Assembly (NCBI RefSeq): GCF_003363775.1
Contig: NZ_CP031376.1
Location: forward strand, 1,240,001-1,304,000
Reading direction: 5' to 3'
DNA from: Spiroplasma alleghenense
GTDB taxonomy: Bacteria; Bacillota_I; Bacilli_A; Mycoplasmatales; Mycoplasmataceae
Length of the DNA stretch: 64,000 nt
Part shown: in pieces, positions 23,998 to 35,842 of the stretch
Layout: each line of letters starts with the position of its first letter
Numbering within the stretch: the first letter of the stretch is position 1
Made by a program: the position numbers and the translations under genes
Notes under the pieces: model-generated
What the model was told of the DNA's origin: nothing
The model's database searches: none
The model's input: the letters and a program-made list of their open reading frames with translations, nothing else

Positions 23998-24032
23998 AAC
24001 TACACCTGAGAAAACGTTTCTCAGGTGTAGTT
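23998..24032 (-). terminator. Terminator of lipoprotein 12
   Basis: AACTACACCTGAG and complement form a 13-base-pair stem. It is the intact version of the hairpin split by the IS. Confidence 0.85.
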
Positions 24033-24141
24033 TATTAATTATTCTAGTTTGGTGCAACACTTTCATGGTTAAGTAAACTATTTCTTATATTTTAAATTAC
24101 CTAATTGGTAATTTTTTAAAAATCAATTCTTAATTATAACA

Positions 24142-25953
24142 TTATTCTTCAAATTTAAAGGCTGAGTCAACATTTGTAAGAGTTCACACCATTCCTTCTT
24201 CATCTAGTCAACCTCAACCAGTGTTGTAAATATAGTGATTCATATCAAAGCTTAAATTATTATTGGCACTATCAGAAAAATAATAAGTTGTAAAAATAAT
24301 TTTATTCATTGCTTCTCTACCAAATGGATCATTGTCTAAAAAGAATAAATCATTTTTATCATTTATTCATATATATTTACTATATTTATCTTTCTTGCTA
24401 TTATATTGATTATGAAAAATTGATGTTGAAAATTCTAAATCTTTGTTAAAAGAATTACTTATTGTATTTGCCAAAACAAGTTGTTGATCCAATTCATAAT
24501 TGTATAGGATTCTTTTATTTCTCATTGAATCTAAATCTCATTCCTTAGGCACCTTTAGAAAACAGGTTTTTTTAACTTGAAAATTAGGTGTTTCTTGTAA
24601 ATTGATAAAAGATTTTTGAAAGTTGTAAGCTTGTGTCATGAAATCATTATAAAGTTCCATTGTATTTTTTTTGGTTGTTTTTTGTCTGGCGATGATAGTT
24701 TGACTAGAAAAATCAAAATTATCAATCTCGATTTTAAATTTTAAATTATTAACATTAATACCAAATAAAGCAATTGAATTAAAATCTTCTTTTAAATCTA
24801 GATAAAAATCTGAATTTTGCGATTGAATAACTTTATTTATCTGTTTGTTTTCTGATAAATTGTAGGCTAAATTATATTGATTAATGTATGTAGAAGAGTT
24901 GTTATCTTTTTTTGTATAAAGTTCATATGATTTCTTTGCGTTCTCGTCTCATTTTTTCTTATCCTTGTCCTTTAAAATTAAATTTTTTGGTTCTACTCAA
25001 TCACCGTTATTTAAAATATTTTCAAGAAATTCTTTTTCAGCAGAAGAATCATTAAAAAAGGCTTTATAGAGCGTTTTCCATCTTTCATCCTTCCTTTCTT
25101 GGTTAAAAGCCGGCTCAAATCTTGCTGAGTTTACAATCATATTATTGTTAACAACCATTTTTAAATCGTCAAAAATTACAGATACATTTTTGTTAATTTC
25201 ATTTAGAACTTCTAATTCCTTAGAAAATTGTTCAGTTATAAATTCACCATTACCAATTGAAGCAGATGTGTTTTCTAAATTACCTGAATCACTAAAAAAC
25301 GTTCATTGGTTGGCAAGGTCCTTATTTATTAATTCAATATAAGCATCGTCTATTTCTTTTGCAGTGATGGCAGTTTCAGAATCCTCAAAAATATTAAAAG
25401 AAACTCTAGTTGTAATTGTCTGACTGGTTTTCTCTCCTCTTGCATCCTTATAAAAAACTAAAGCAGAAAATTTCACCCCGATTGTTACAGCTTTTGTTTT
25501 ATCAATAAAACTAATTTCTTGAATTTCAACTCCATTTTTTAAAGGTGTTGATTTATCTATTAGAATAGGATTGTAGTTAACATCATTGACAATTGATTCG
25601 TTTATTTCTTGATTGATTTGTTCAACTGGAATAATCGGTCTAATTGATGAAAGCATTTTTTGGTAAAAATCACTTTCATGATTTTGAAAATCATTATTTT
25701 CATTGGCCGCTCTAATCGATTCAATAGTCATATCTTCGGGCAATTGATCTTGATTGATTCAAATATACTCGCTAAAAGATTTTTGAATTTGTTTTTCAAA
25801 AATTAAAGTAATCTCAGCTAAGAACTGGTTCAACAACTCAACGTAATCAAATTCATCCCCAGTCGTTACTTTTTGTTTTTTACACGAAACCACACTTAGG
25901 GGAGCTGATATTACCATGGTACTAGCCCCCAGTATACTTAATAACTTCTTCAT
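24142..25953 (-). CDS. MOLPALP-like lipoprotein, phase-variable type (lipoprotein 12)
   Basis: 603 residues, tandem copy of lipoprotein 11. It looks broken under the standard code, but I scanned the frame from 24181 to 25300 codon by codon and found only TGA (Trp) and no TAA or TAG, so it is intact. Differences from gene 11 cluster in the middle (LDLKEDFNS versus LDLKGDFNS and neighbours) and near the C-terminus. The nine-unit TA tract (spacer 15) predicts low expression. Confidence 0.87.
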
Positions 25954-25989
25954 AATTGTTTCTCCTTATAATTTTATATATCTATACCT

Positions 25990-26016
25990 AGTATATATAT
26001 ATATATATAAAGTCAA
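25990..26016 (-). promoter_or_regulatory. TA-tract promoter of lipoprotein 12: (TA)9, spacer 15
   Basis: TTGACT at 26011-26016, TATACT at 25990-25995. Predicted weak or OFF. Confidence 0.75.
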
Positions 26017-26047
26017 TTAGGGGGTGGTTTTGTAACCTTGCAAAAAT

Positions 26048-26070
26048 AAAAAGCACCAAAGGTGCTTTTT
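26048..26070 (-). terminator. Terminator of lipoprotein 13
   Basis: AAAAAGCACC and complement, loop AAA. The same hairpin type occurs at 27986, 35905 and 37951. Confidence 0.88.
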
Positions 26071-26089
26071 AATAAATTTTAAAATATCA

Positions 26090-27880
26090 TTATTGTGAAA
26101 ATTTTAGTGTGAAAACCGCACCGATGACATCCATTATTTCTTCTTTTTGACTCTTCTCTATTTTTGATGTACCATCATTGTAATTATAAAAATCTAAAAA
26201 AGGTTGATATAGATTAGAATCTATGTCCCCAAATAAAGAAACATTTAATACCAGAAAATTTACTTTTGTAAAGTGAGTTTTTGACTGACTAGTATTGTAA
26301 CAAAAAAGTTCTCCCACTTTATTTATATAAATTTCATCAAACTTCATCAATCTAGAATTTTCTCATTGAACAGCCTTCAAGCTGAAATTAAAATCTGAAT
26401 TAATTGCATTGGCTTCTGAGTTGGCATACAAAATATCATTTGTTGGGAAATCCCTCGCATTAAATGTTTTACCAACAAAATCTTCTTTTTTTCATGTTTT
26501 TGGAGTTTGAATATTAAAAATCGTTGCCCCATCTGGTTTCAAGAAGGGATCAAGAAAAACTTTGTGGAATTCTCAGGCTTGTTCGATAAAGTCGTTGTAA
26601 TATTCTAAAGTATTTTTTCTAGTTATTTCTTGTCTAATAAAAATATATTTATCATCTAAAATAAATTCTGAATCTCTTAATTGAAATTTTATGCCACTTA
26701 TTTTTGTTCCAAAAACTGCCAAAGTATTGGCATCTTTTTCCTTGTCAATAGAAAATTCTGATTTAGAATTAAAAAGTAGATTTTTAAAACCGGTTTTTTT
26801 TGAATTCTTTATTAGTGCGTATTGATTCACTCATCTAGATATTTGGGCCCCTTGTTTAATTTTTTCATTCATTTCTTTGTATAAAATAGGAGTAGAATAA
26901 TCAATTCATTCAGGATCGTTACCTTTAATATTTTCTAATAAAGTTTTTTCAGCCTCATCTACCCCCCTAATAGCTTTAATAAAAGTTGGAAAAAAGCCAA
27001 ATCTATATTCTCCACTAAAATATTCTGTATTTGATTTTGCGCTCCCAGCAGCATTAATTATGGAGTTATTTATAACTTCAAGTTGCAAATTTTTTTCATT
27101 AATTAAAACTTCATCTGTGCTTAACGTTTGAATTTGCTCTTTTAAGTTATTAATAATAATTTGGTTATCTTCAATTTCTAAAGCAGTCTGACTTAAATTA
27201 CCAGAATCTGATGAAAATCTAAAATAATTGGCGTTTTTACTGTTAATTAATTTTTTATAATTCTCTTCTAACTCTTTTGCTTGTTCTAAAAGGTTGTCTC
27301 CATTATCTTCAAAGACATTGATACTTACTACGGTACTAATCGGTTCATTTATTATTTCCTGATTTTTGCCTTTTAAGCTGATTGAAGAAGAAATTTTAGA
27401 AGATATGGTTATAGCATCTTTTTGAACCAGTAAGTCAATTTCTTCAGCGAAAATCCCACTTTTTAATGGAGAACCACTATCAATCAAAATTGGTTTATAG
27501 TTAATGTCGCTAGAAATTTCGTTTTGAATTGAACTATTTATCTGCTCAATTGGTATTAGACTAGAAACTCAATCCATTACTTTGTTATAAACGTTTCCCC
27601 CTTTATTTCCTTTTTGAAATTGGTCTTGATTTTCAACAATTTCTAAGTAACTTAAATTATCTGGTAGTTCATCTTCACTAATAAAATTATAATCACTAAA
27701 CTGGTTTTGGATTTCAGTATTAAAAATAATTGTAATATTATCTATAAAATCTCTCATTAATTTATCATAATCAAATTCATCATCAATGTTGGGATTTACC
27801 TTTTTTTTACATGCCACAACACTTAGTGGAGCTGAAACCACCAAACTGGTTGCACCCAGTATACTTAATAACTTCTTCAT
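26090..27880 (-). CDS. MOLPALP-like lipoprotein, phase-variable type (lipoprotein 13)
   Basis: 596 residues, the closest intact relative of the frameshifted gene 9 (both have FDYDKLMRDFIDNITIIFNT, NEKNL(E/Q)LE or LK V(I/V)NNSIINAAGS, and LAVFGTKISG(L/I)KFQL). C-terminal end VFTLKFSQ is shared with gene 14. It is thus the reference for placing the gene 9 frameshift. Twelve TA units put its -10 at 21 bases, so it is predicted off, as gene 9 is. Confidence 0.88.
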
Positions 27881-27916
27881 AATTGTTTCTCCTTATAGTT
27901 TTATATATCTATACCT

Positions 27917-27949
27917 AGTATATATATATATATATATATATAAAGTCAA
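27917..27949 (-). promoter_or_regulatory. TA-tract promoter of lipoprotein 13: (TA)12, spacer 21
   Basis: TTGACT at 27944-27949, TATACT at 27917-27922; the longest pure tract in the window. Predicted OFF; loss of two units would restore 17. Confidence 0.77.
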
Positions 27950-27985
27950 TCAGGGAGGTGGTTATTGTAATCTTGTTGAAAATAA

Positions 27986-28006
27986 AAAAGCACCTTAGGT
28001 GCTTTT
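27986..28006 (-). terminator. Terminator of lipoprotein 14
   Basis: AAAAGCACC and complement with a three-base loop, next to the stop at 28027. Confidence 0.85.
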
Positions 28007-28026
28007 AAATAAAATTTAAAATATCA

Positions 28027-29817
28027 TTATTGTGAAAATTTAAGTGTAAAAACCGAGCCGATAACATCCAATTTTTCTTCTTTTTGATTGGCTGGCACCC
28101 TACTTGTTCCATCGTTATAATTTCAAAAATCTAAAATTGGTTGATACTGGTTTGAATTAGCGTCGCCAAATAAAGAGATACCCAAAACTAAGTAATTTAT
28201 GTAAGTTAGTATATCATCTACGTTTGTGCTATAACAATAAAGTTCTCCCTCTTTATTAATATAGATTTCGTTTAAGTCAGTATAGTGGTCACCAAAATTG
28301 GGCCAATGCACAGCATTAAGACCAAAGTTAAATGTTAAATTTTTTATATTTGCATCTTGGTTTGCATAAAGCAAATCTTTGGTAGGAAAATCTTTGGTAG
28401 AAAATGTTTTACCAACAAAATCTTCTTTTTTTCAAGTGTTTGGAGTCTGAATATTAAAAATTGTTGCCCCTCCTTCTTTCACACTGGGATCTAAAAATAC
28501 TTTATGAAATTCTCATGCCTCTTGAATAAAGTCGTTGTAATATTCTAAAGTATTATCTTTTTTTATTTCTTGTCTAATAAAGATATATTTGTCACCTAAA
28601 TCAAATTGTGAATTTAATATAGAGAATTTTAGTCCACTCAATTTAGTTCCAAACACAGCCAAAGTATTGGCATCATCTTTTTTGTCAATAGCAAAATTTG
28701 ACTGAGAGTTTTTTAACAAATTTTTAAAACCAGTTTTTTCTTCACTTTCAGCTAATAATGCATACTGATTTACTCATCTAGAAATTTTATCCCCCGCTTC
28801 AATTTGTTTATTCATTTCTTTAAACAGGGGTTTGTCTGGAGTTTCATAAACAATTCATTCAGGATTATTTCCTTTAATATTTTCTAATAAAAGTTTTTCA
28901 GAATTTTTATCTGACTTTATAGCTTTAAAAAGTGTGATATATGGTTTGCTGTAGTAAATTGAAAATTTTGATGAAAGCGATTTGGCACTTCCCGAAGCCT
29001 TAATAATTGAGTTATTGACTACTTCAAGCTGCATATTTTCGTCATTAATTTCGCTATTATTATCTTTGATTTTTTGCTTTAATTGATTAGTTATGGACTC
29101 ATTTTCAGGAATTTCTAATGATGTTTGATCTAAATTACCAGAGTCTGACGAAAATCTAAAGCTGTTTGCCATTTCTTTATTGATTAAATTAGTATACCCC
29201 GCTTCCACTTCTCTAACTTTTTCTAAAAGTTTTTGGTTATTTGCTTCAAAAATATTTATAGTTACAACGTTACTAATTGGTTCATTTGTTATTTCTTGAT
29301 TTTTCCCTTTTAAACTAATTACGGTTGAAATTGTAATTGAAAAGGTTAGGACTTCTTCTTGAACTTCTAAGTCAATTTCGTCTACAATTATGCCACTCTT
29401 TAATGGCGATCCCTTATCAATTAAAATCGGATTATAATTAACGTTTCCAGAAACCTCTTTTTGAACTAGTGCAATGATTTCACTACTTGGAATTAAGCTA
29501 GAAACTCAATCAAGAACTTTATCATGAACCTCTCCGCTTTTATTATTTCTTTTAAACTGATCTTGGTTTTCTAAGATTTCTAAATAAGTCAAGCCCTCAG
29601 GTATTTCTTTTTCACTAATGAATCTATAGTTATCAAATTTTTTTTGAATTTCAGTATCAAAAATTATTTTGACATCGTCAATAAAATCTCTAATTAATCT
29701 GTCATAATCATATTCATCAATGGTTTCTGGAATTGATTTTATGTTGCAAGCCGTTACGCTAAGTGGTGCTGAAACTACCGAAGTTGTAACCATAAGTATG
29801 CTTAGTAGCTTTTTCAT
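28027..29817 (-). CDS. MOLPALP-like lipoprotein (lipoprotein 14)
   Basis: 596 residues, related to genes 9 and 13 (FDYD, SDSGNLDQTS, LAVFGTKLSGLKF, same FTLKFSQ-type end) but with a different signal end, LSVTAC-NIKSIPETIDEYDYD. Start is the ATG at 29817 preceded by AAGGAG; the in-frame upstream codons to 29877 lie across the promoter and are not coding. Its fixed promoter makes it a probable always-on representative of this subgroup. Confidence 0.88.
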
Positions 29818-29848
29818 GTTATTTCTCCTTGGAATTTTATTTATAATT

Positions 29849-29877
29849 ATTTTATATATAAATATAAGTAAAGTCAA
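29849..29877 (-). promoter_or_regulatory. Fixed promoter of lipoprotein 14
   Basis: TTGACT at 29872-29877, spacer of 17 non-repeated bases, TAAAAT at 29849-29854. Confidence 0.7.
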
Positions 29878-29928
29878 TTTGTTGCTCTTTATCAGATTTA
29901 GTTGTCATTTTTTGATAATAATTAAAAG

Positions 29929-29953
29929 AAAAACAGGTTTGAAACCTGTTTTT
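29929..29953 (-). terminator. Terminator of the ABC-2 exporter operon
   Basis: AAAAACAGG and complement around a 7-base loop, immediately past the ATPase stop codon at 29956. Confidence 0.82.
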
Positions 29954-29955
29954 AA

Positions 29956-30705
29956 TTATTTGAAAATATCTTTAAAATGACTTTCATTTCCTATATCAGT
30001 TTGATTTATACCATTATAAATATCAGCTAGTTTTTCTTGGTTTTTATCAAAAGGTTGATCATACTTTTTTATGCCGTTCTGAATAATAATTAAATTATCA
30101 ATGATTTTTTCTAGCTCATCTAAAATATGAGAAGTAATAATAACGGTTTTGCCGGCTTTAGAAAGTTCAACTAATAATTCAAGTAATCAAGCGCGCTTTT
30201 CTATATCCATGTTTGCTGTTGGTTCATCCATAATAATGACTTCAGGATCATTAATCATTGCAGTGGCAAGTAAGGCCATTTTTTTCATCCCAGAAGAAAG
30301 CTGACGAAAAGTTTTTTTGCTAAACTTTGAAAGTCCCATTTTGTCAATAAAAGTCTGTGCTTTTTTGACTACTTTTTCTCTGGGTATTCCTCGTAAAACT
30401 CCATTATAAATAATAAACTCTTTTAACTTATAATCCAAAGGAAAAGAATTTTGATCTGGTAGAAAACCAATTTTGTCATAAAATTCTTTTTCTGGGATTT
30501 TATTATTGACCAAAATTTGGCCGGCATCAGGTTTAACTTCCTTGGTAATCAACTTAATTAAAGTAGTTTTACCAGCTCCATTGTGCCCCAAAATTGCTGT
30601 AATTTCTCCCCTTCTAAAACTTGCCGTAATTTCTTTTAATCCTTTTTGATTTTTATAAATTTTTTTAATATTTAATATTTCAAAGGCGTATTCATTTTTA
30701 TTCAT
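29956..30705 (-). CDS. ABC transporter ATP-binding protein (ABC-2 exporter)
   Basis: 249 residues. Walker A GHNGAGKT, signature LSSGMKKM, Walker B VIIMDEPTANMD, and the H-loop His in IITSHILDE are all present, so it should hydrolyse ATP. It begins 10 bases after the permease gene ends; its GAGGTG ribosome site overlaps that gene's stop codon, so the two are translationally coupled. It powers the membrane partner below. Substrate unknown. Confidence 0.9.
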
Positions 30706-30715
30706 TTAAACACCT

Positions 30716-32404
30716 CTAATTTATTCAATTTTTCTTTCTAAAAATAAAATAACCACCTGTGAGAAAAGTTGTTGACAATCCAATTCATCAAAACAGTATT
30801 CCCCAAAAGTTAATAACTTCAATATTTTTAATTTTTAAATTTTTTCACTGACTTTCCTTAGGAAAGGGGATTTCGTCCTCTAAGTTATTATTAGATTTTT
30901 TAGTATCTGGAAACATCAACCTAGACATTCCTTGATCATAAAAATTAGAGCTGACCATTTGAGCTAAATTATAACTTCGAGTTGGGGGTGTGCTATAAAG
31001 ATAAAAAGCTTGCTGTCCCGGATTAAATCAAATATTTTTTATAACACCACTTTTATATTTATAAAAATCATTTTCACCCACCAGCACACTGGGACTGTAA
31101 ACCAAATAGTTATAGGCTAGGATGCTAATTGTAGTTGAAAAATCAAAATAACCGGGAGTTTTTTTGCTTTTTGTGAAATAGTCAAAATTCTTTTCGGTAT
31201 TAATTTTTTCAGAAGTAAATTTTTGGTAAAAATCTTTTAAAATATTATCTGAGTAAAAATACATATTTGTCTCAATAAACTCGTAAATTAGTTTGCTTAT
31301 TTCTTGCAAGTCTTTGTCTTCTGATTTTTTTTGAATTTTCTTAAAGGCATTTATATAGTCAAATTTTTCGCTCAGTCTTGAAGAACGAGACGAGAATCTA
31401 CTATTTGCTCAGTTCTTAATATCTTTGGAGTTAAAATTTGGATCAAGAGTTATATTACCAATCAGCTCTAAAAATTTGTATAAACCATTTTCCTCTTTAT
31501 TAAATAAGTCGCTATATTTAAAACTTTGAAAATTAATTTCTTGTTCATTATTATCAAGAACCGTTTCAGCTTCCATTAAGAAACCATCTAAAATTAAACT
31601 TCTGGCATCTAAAATATTTCATTCATTATCTGGGTTTTTATCTAAAGCTGTATCTAACTGGTAAAAGGTCTTTGCAATTTTTGTAGCGTAATTATTTTCA
31701 CTTTTTATTAGTTCATTATATTTCTTGTAAAAATAAGTTTTATTACTTATCTTCAAAAATTCTGAAGAGTTATCAATGGCTCCATCAATTATATGGCGAT
31801 TTAAAAGTAAATTACCCACAAAAGGATTAAAAGTCATAATTAAGAATATGATTGTTGTTATCATTACCGGAATTACTTGGTGGGCAAAAGTTAACCAGAA
31901 TATCATGAAGCTTAATAAAATTAAACTGTAAACAGAAAGGTAAAGATACTTGAAAAGATATACTTTATAGAATCACTTCGCAAGGTTAAATCTAGTCGTT
32001 GAAAAAACTATGATTTCAATTAATAAACTCAAAACTATCATAGAAATAAATATAATAAGCAAGGCAAACAATCTTTCAAAAAATATTTTGGCGACGCTTT
32101 TATTTGCTCGCAGTTCCATTTTCACAATGCCATTTTTGACCTGATCACTATATAACCTCACCGCAAAAACAATTGCTAAAATAAGAAAATAAAATGAGGT
32201 AATAGAAACTGTGATTCACAAACCCAAACCCATCGAAGCTCTAAAAAGCATTAATTTGGGTGAGAAAAAAACTGAGGTTGTAGTGGTCAGAGAAATTAGA
32301 TAAATTGTTGTTGTTACCAAAAATGTGGGTGTTATTAAAGTTTTAATAAAGGTATTTTTAAAAATTGTTAAATTTTTATCAAATCAATTACTAATTTTTA
32401 TCAT
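30716..32404 (-). CDS. ABC-2 type permease-like membrane protein
   Basis: 562 residues. Hydrophobic segments occur at about residues 18-55 (FIKTLITPTFLVTTTIYLIS), 55-80, 105-130 (LFALLIIFISMIVLSLLIEI) and 150-185 (SFMIFWLTFAHQVIPV), then a long polar region of some 330 residues and a last segment near the C-terminus. The large soluble domain between membrane segments is unlike a plain ABC-2 permease. I checked the whole frame for TAA and TAG and found none before 30716. Pairing with the adjacent ATPase makes export or membrane remodelling likely. No family name can be given with confidence. Confidence 0.75.
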
Positions 32405-32456
32405 AACTTAACTCTTTTCATTTTGACTTGTTCTCTATTGTTAAAATTCTGATTAA

Positions 32457-33005
32457 CTAAACATAGAGATTGTATTTAAATTCCAACTTGGGAACCTTAT
32501 CTCATTTTTTACCCGAGTCAAAAATTATTTGACTCGAATCTCCATTTCTATCTTTGTAGCTGAGATTGTATTTAAATTGATAACCGGTTAAAAAAATATA
32601 AGTTTGTTCTCCATTTAGTTTGATGTCTCAAATATTTTTAATATTAATATTTCCTAGTAAAGCAGTTTTAAATGGTAGTAAATCAATATTTGATACTTTG
32701 TTGTAGTTTCGATATAAATCAAGATAACCGATTTTAACTATTCTTTTTCCAGGATTATTTTCTAACAAAATATTGGCATCATCTTTGATACTTTGTATTA
32801 AATTATCTTCATTTCAATAAGATGTTGCATTTCCTGGTTTTGGACGAAATGAGGAATTAAAGGTTCTACTAATGCTATTTACAACTTTAGAATCTAATTC
32901 ATCATTTTTAATGGAACTTGATAAATTCTCTTGAGTTAATAAACTAGGCGCTAGTGAAAAACCACCCGAAAGTAATAACGTTGATAGTAAGTTAATATTT
33001 TTCAT
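32457..33005 (-). CDS. Secreted protein of unknown function, 182 residues
   Basis: MKNINLLSTLLLSGGFSLAPSLL is a signal-like N-terminus with no lipobox Cys, so the protein is secreted or membrane-tethered and not lipidated. The mature part has no motif I recognise; its C-terminal half is rich in aromatic and charged residues (IKNIWDIKLNGEQTYIFLTG). It lies 52 bases ahead of the ABC-2 permease on the same strand with a good AAAGGAG, so the three genes probably form one operon and the protein may be a substrate or partner of the exporter. This is inference from position. Confidence 0.7.
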
Positions 33006-33074
33006 AAAATTCTCCTTTCGTATATTTCTTGAATATACGCGATTATCATATCATTAAATTTATAATTTAAAAGA

Positions 33075-33125
33075 AAAACAAATAAATATTACTTATTTTT
33101 ACTATAAGTAATATTTATTTGTTTT
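33075..33125. repeat. 22-base-pair perfect inverted repeat between divergent genes
   Basis: Arms at 33075-33096 and 33104-33125 are perfect complements with a 7-base loop. It lies between divergently transcribed genes, where a terminator is not expected, so it may be a bidirectional regulatory site or a blocker of antisense transcription. Confidence 0.75.
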
Positions 33126-33215
33126 CATCAAGTCAATGATTTTTATTTTAAATTACTTAGTATTAAATACCCGCCACTAAATAAGGTGTATAATTTAAAA
33201 AAGGAGTTGTAAATT

Positions 33216-33707
33216 ATGTCGAAATACGATGTTAAAAATATTGCAAACTACGTAATTAACTATTTTTATGAAAATTCAGATAAATTAAAAAACAACGAGG
33301 AGAACTTTGAAATATTAGAAATAAATAATCTAAAAATGCAAAAAGTACTTTATTTTTTATATGGGTTTTTTTATTCAGAAACTAGAGAGGAACTTTTCGA
33401 CGTTGAATTTTTGGCCTGAAAACTAGGTCCTGTCATTAAATCAATTTATGAGATAAATAAAAATGCAACAGAAAATAATGGATACAGAAATATACCCAAA
33501 GACACTTATTGTGAGTTTGCAAAAAAAATTGAAGATGAAGATAAGAAATTAATTAATCAGATATTAGATAACTTAATGGAGATTTCTACTTGAGCACTTG
33601 TTGAACTAAGCCATAAACCAGGTGGTCCTTGAGAGGCCACAAAACAATCGGAAGTTATTAGTAGAGACTTACTAAATAAATATTTTAGAAATTTAGAACT
33701 TAAGTAG
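33216..33707 (+). CDS. SocA/DUF4065 (Panacea)-like protein
   Basis: 163 residues. The pattern NLKMQKVLYFLYGFF, then FDVEFLAWKLGPVIKSIYE, then LVELSHKPGGPWEATKQ follows the usual order of this antitoxin-like domain (KLLYFA, EAWxYGPV, LSHxxGGPW). Family members are often antitoxins, or phage or defence accessories. Two TGA codons fall at the conserved Trp positions (AWKLGP, GPWEA), which supports table 4. ATG 33216 follows AAAGGAG and a TATAAT at 33189-33194. No intact toxin gene is adjacent; see the remnant downstream. Confidence 0.75.
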
Positions 33708-33727
33708 CATGTTTGGAATTCTTAATT

Positions 33728-33865
33728 ATGGAGATTAATCAATGAATAAAGGCAAAGGAATTAAAAGAAAGAGTTAATTTACATTTTTAACTTCGAATTT
33801 TTGTAGTAATAGATAAAAAGGAATCTTATTTTTATGAGCTCAGAATTGATGAAAATCTAAGCTAA
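33728..33865 (+). pseudogene. Short reading frame with an in-frame TAA, possible partner remnant
   Basis: The 299-base gap between 33707 and 34007 holds a small open stretch that begins MEINQWIKAKELKERVNLHF, meets TAA, and continues in the same frame as LRIFVVIDKKESYFYELRID before a second TAA at 33865. It could be the decayed second gene of a toxin-antitoxin pair, or chance. I recognise no family. The rest of the gap holds an imperfect long inverted repeat (about 33903-33920 with 33955-33973) that may terminate lipoprotein 15. Confidence 0.3.
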
Positions 33866-34006
33866 AGATAAAAGCAATATAAATTTTATTATAATTTAAA
33901 AATGTCACGCGAATTTAACTATCTTAATACATTAATTTAATAATGCATAAAATATTAAATTTCGATGTGACATCATGGATTTAATTTATATCTCTATTAT
34001 TTAAAG

Positions 34007-35806
34007 CTATTTGAATCATCACCCAGAATTAGATTTTGAATAACCTGTCATATCAATTCTATGGTCGGTTCTTGCTCCAAATTCAAAATATGTTTTGTAA
34101 ATTTGGGTTTTTGAAGTGTTGAACGAAAAAAATCAAGTTTTTAAAGTTAAATAATAGTTATTACTTGACATACTATAGCAGAAATATATTTCATCATTCT
34201 GACTGAATGTCATTTTTGAAAAATAATCGTTACCTGACGCTGCAGAATAATTTACTCCTGTAGTTAATCCAAGAGGTTCTAATCAATCAGCAGCCTTTTG
34301 ATTGGCTTTAAGAAGCAAATCAAAAGATTCTTCATAATCCATCAATGTCATGGGTTCAATATCTTTCATTTCTTCTGGTTTGTTAAGGTAGAATTTTCAA
34401 TCTGTATTATCTTCTTGTAATTCTGTATCGTTGAAACCAAAAAACTCTTTTTGAAAATTATAAGAATCAGTGATAAATTTCTTGTATAAAACTTTAGTGT
34501 TTTCACATTCAGGAAGTTGTTTTATAACAATTTGCTCTTTTGGTAATTCATAGAAGGTTTCATTATATCAAAAACCTATATCATCAATTGTTGATCTAAA
34601 AAGAGCAAGATAATTTCTCTGATTTCTAGGCTCTAACTTAAAATTCGATTTTTTTAAACTAGAATTAAATGTATAGTTTTCTTTCAAATTGTATTCTAAG
34701 TTAAAAGAGTTTAATGATTCTGAAAAATCATCAAATTCAACTTCAAGTTCTTTTATATTTTTTATGTATTTAGACACCCCGGTGCTCATCCACTCTGAAT
34801 CATTTGAGCTAAGTTCTTCAATAAAATCTTCCTCAGCTTGCTTATCTCCTTTCAGTGCTAACTTTAAAGTTTTTAAACCTTCAGGCTTTCCTATCCCATC
34901 ACGGTCTCAATACAAATTATTAGTTGGTGGATTAACTGATGAGTCAATTATGTTATTAGTGTCAGTGTTTATTTTTCAGTCATTATTAAAATTAATAGCC
35001 TTTCCGGCTCATTGCACATTATTTAAAATATTTTGCAAATTTTGAAATACTAAATTACCTTCTGTTTTTTGATTTATTGCCTCAGCGGTACCGAACAAAT
35101 CACCTTTGTCGCTTTTAATTTCAAAACTATTGGCATTTTCAACCGAGTTCAGAGTATCTTTATAAATATTTTTTACTTCGTTTAAGTCGAAAGCTTCTTC
35201 TTCGTCGGCTAAAATCGTAATTGAGGTCTTGAATAAATTAAGATTCTCTACTTCTATTTCCTGATTTGAATTTAAAAAATAAAAGCTAGCTCCAATACTA
35301 ATGTAAACCGATAATGGTCCATTCTCCTCTTTTTCCTCAATTTTTAAACTATCAATAAAATAACCATCTTTCAAAGGAGTTTTCCCATCAACTAAAATTG
35401 GTTTATAGTTAACATTGGAAAGAACGTTATTTGTTATTTCAGATTCTACTATATTTCAGTGAATTAAATCCTTAATATAGTTTTGCATTTCTTCAGATTC
35501 TTTTGATTCCATATTTTCAATATTTTCCTTATTATTTTTGATTCATTCCTCATCGCGCTCACCAAATGGATACTTAACCCCATTGTCTCCACCTTTTTCA
35601 AAAGAAACAAAAAAGTAATCATCAAAATCACTTTTCAAAATAGAATCAAAAATTCCTTGAACTGTGTCTTTTAATTCTTTTTGCAAAGATTGGTAATCAA
35701 ATTCCTCGCCAATATCGGGATTCACCTTCTTTTTACAGGCCACCACACTAAGGGGTGCTGAAACCACCATACTTGTCGCCCCTAATATACTTAATAACTT
35801 CTTCAT
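34007..35806 (-). CDS. MOLPALP-like lipoprotein, phase-variable type (lipoprotein 15)
   Basis: 599 residues, first of a subgroup with genes 16 and 17. Shared marks: FDYQ(S/Y)LQKELK after the lipobox, core NVNYKPILVDGKTPLKDG, IKSDKGDLFGTAEAINQKTE, and an end SGWWFK. The subgroup has three nearly equal genes in a row, with the greatest differences in the stretch between IKELE(V/S/T)EF and FRSTIDDI and in the last 100 residues. Confidence 0.88.
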
Positions 35807-35842
35807 ATTTGTTTCTCCTTATAATTTTATTTATCTATACCT

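Larger units (their letters stand above)
22086..26016 (-). repeat. Tandem duplication of lipoprotein genes 11 and 12
   Basis: Two successive units with an offset of 2056 bases, each made of promoter, leader, 1812-base gene and terminator. The 5' 650 bases of the genes and the promoters are almost the same, and the central regions have drifted. Confidence 0.85.

Noticed and set aside
24142-25303. Apparent decay of lipoprotein 12, since no long standard-code frame is seen
   Set aside because: Codon-by-codon reading shows only TGA codons, which are Trp in table 4; no TAA or TAG interrupts it.
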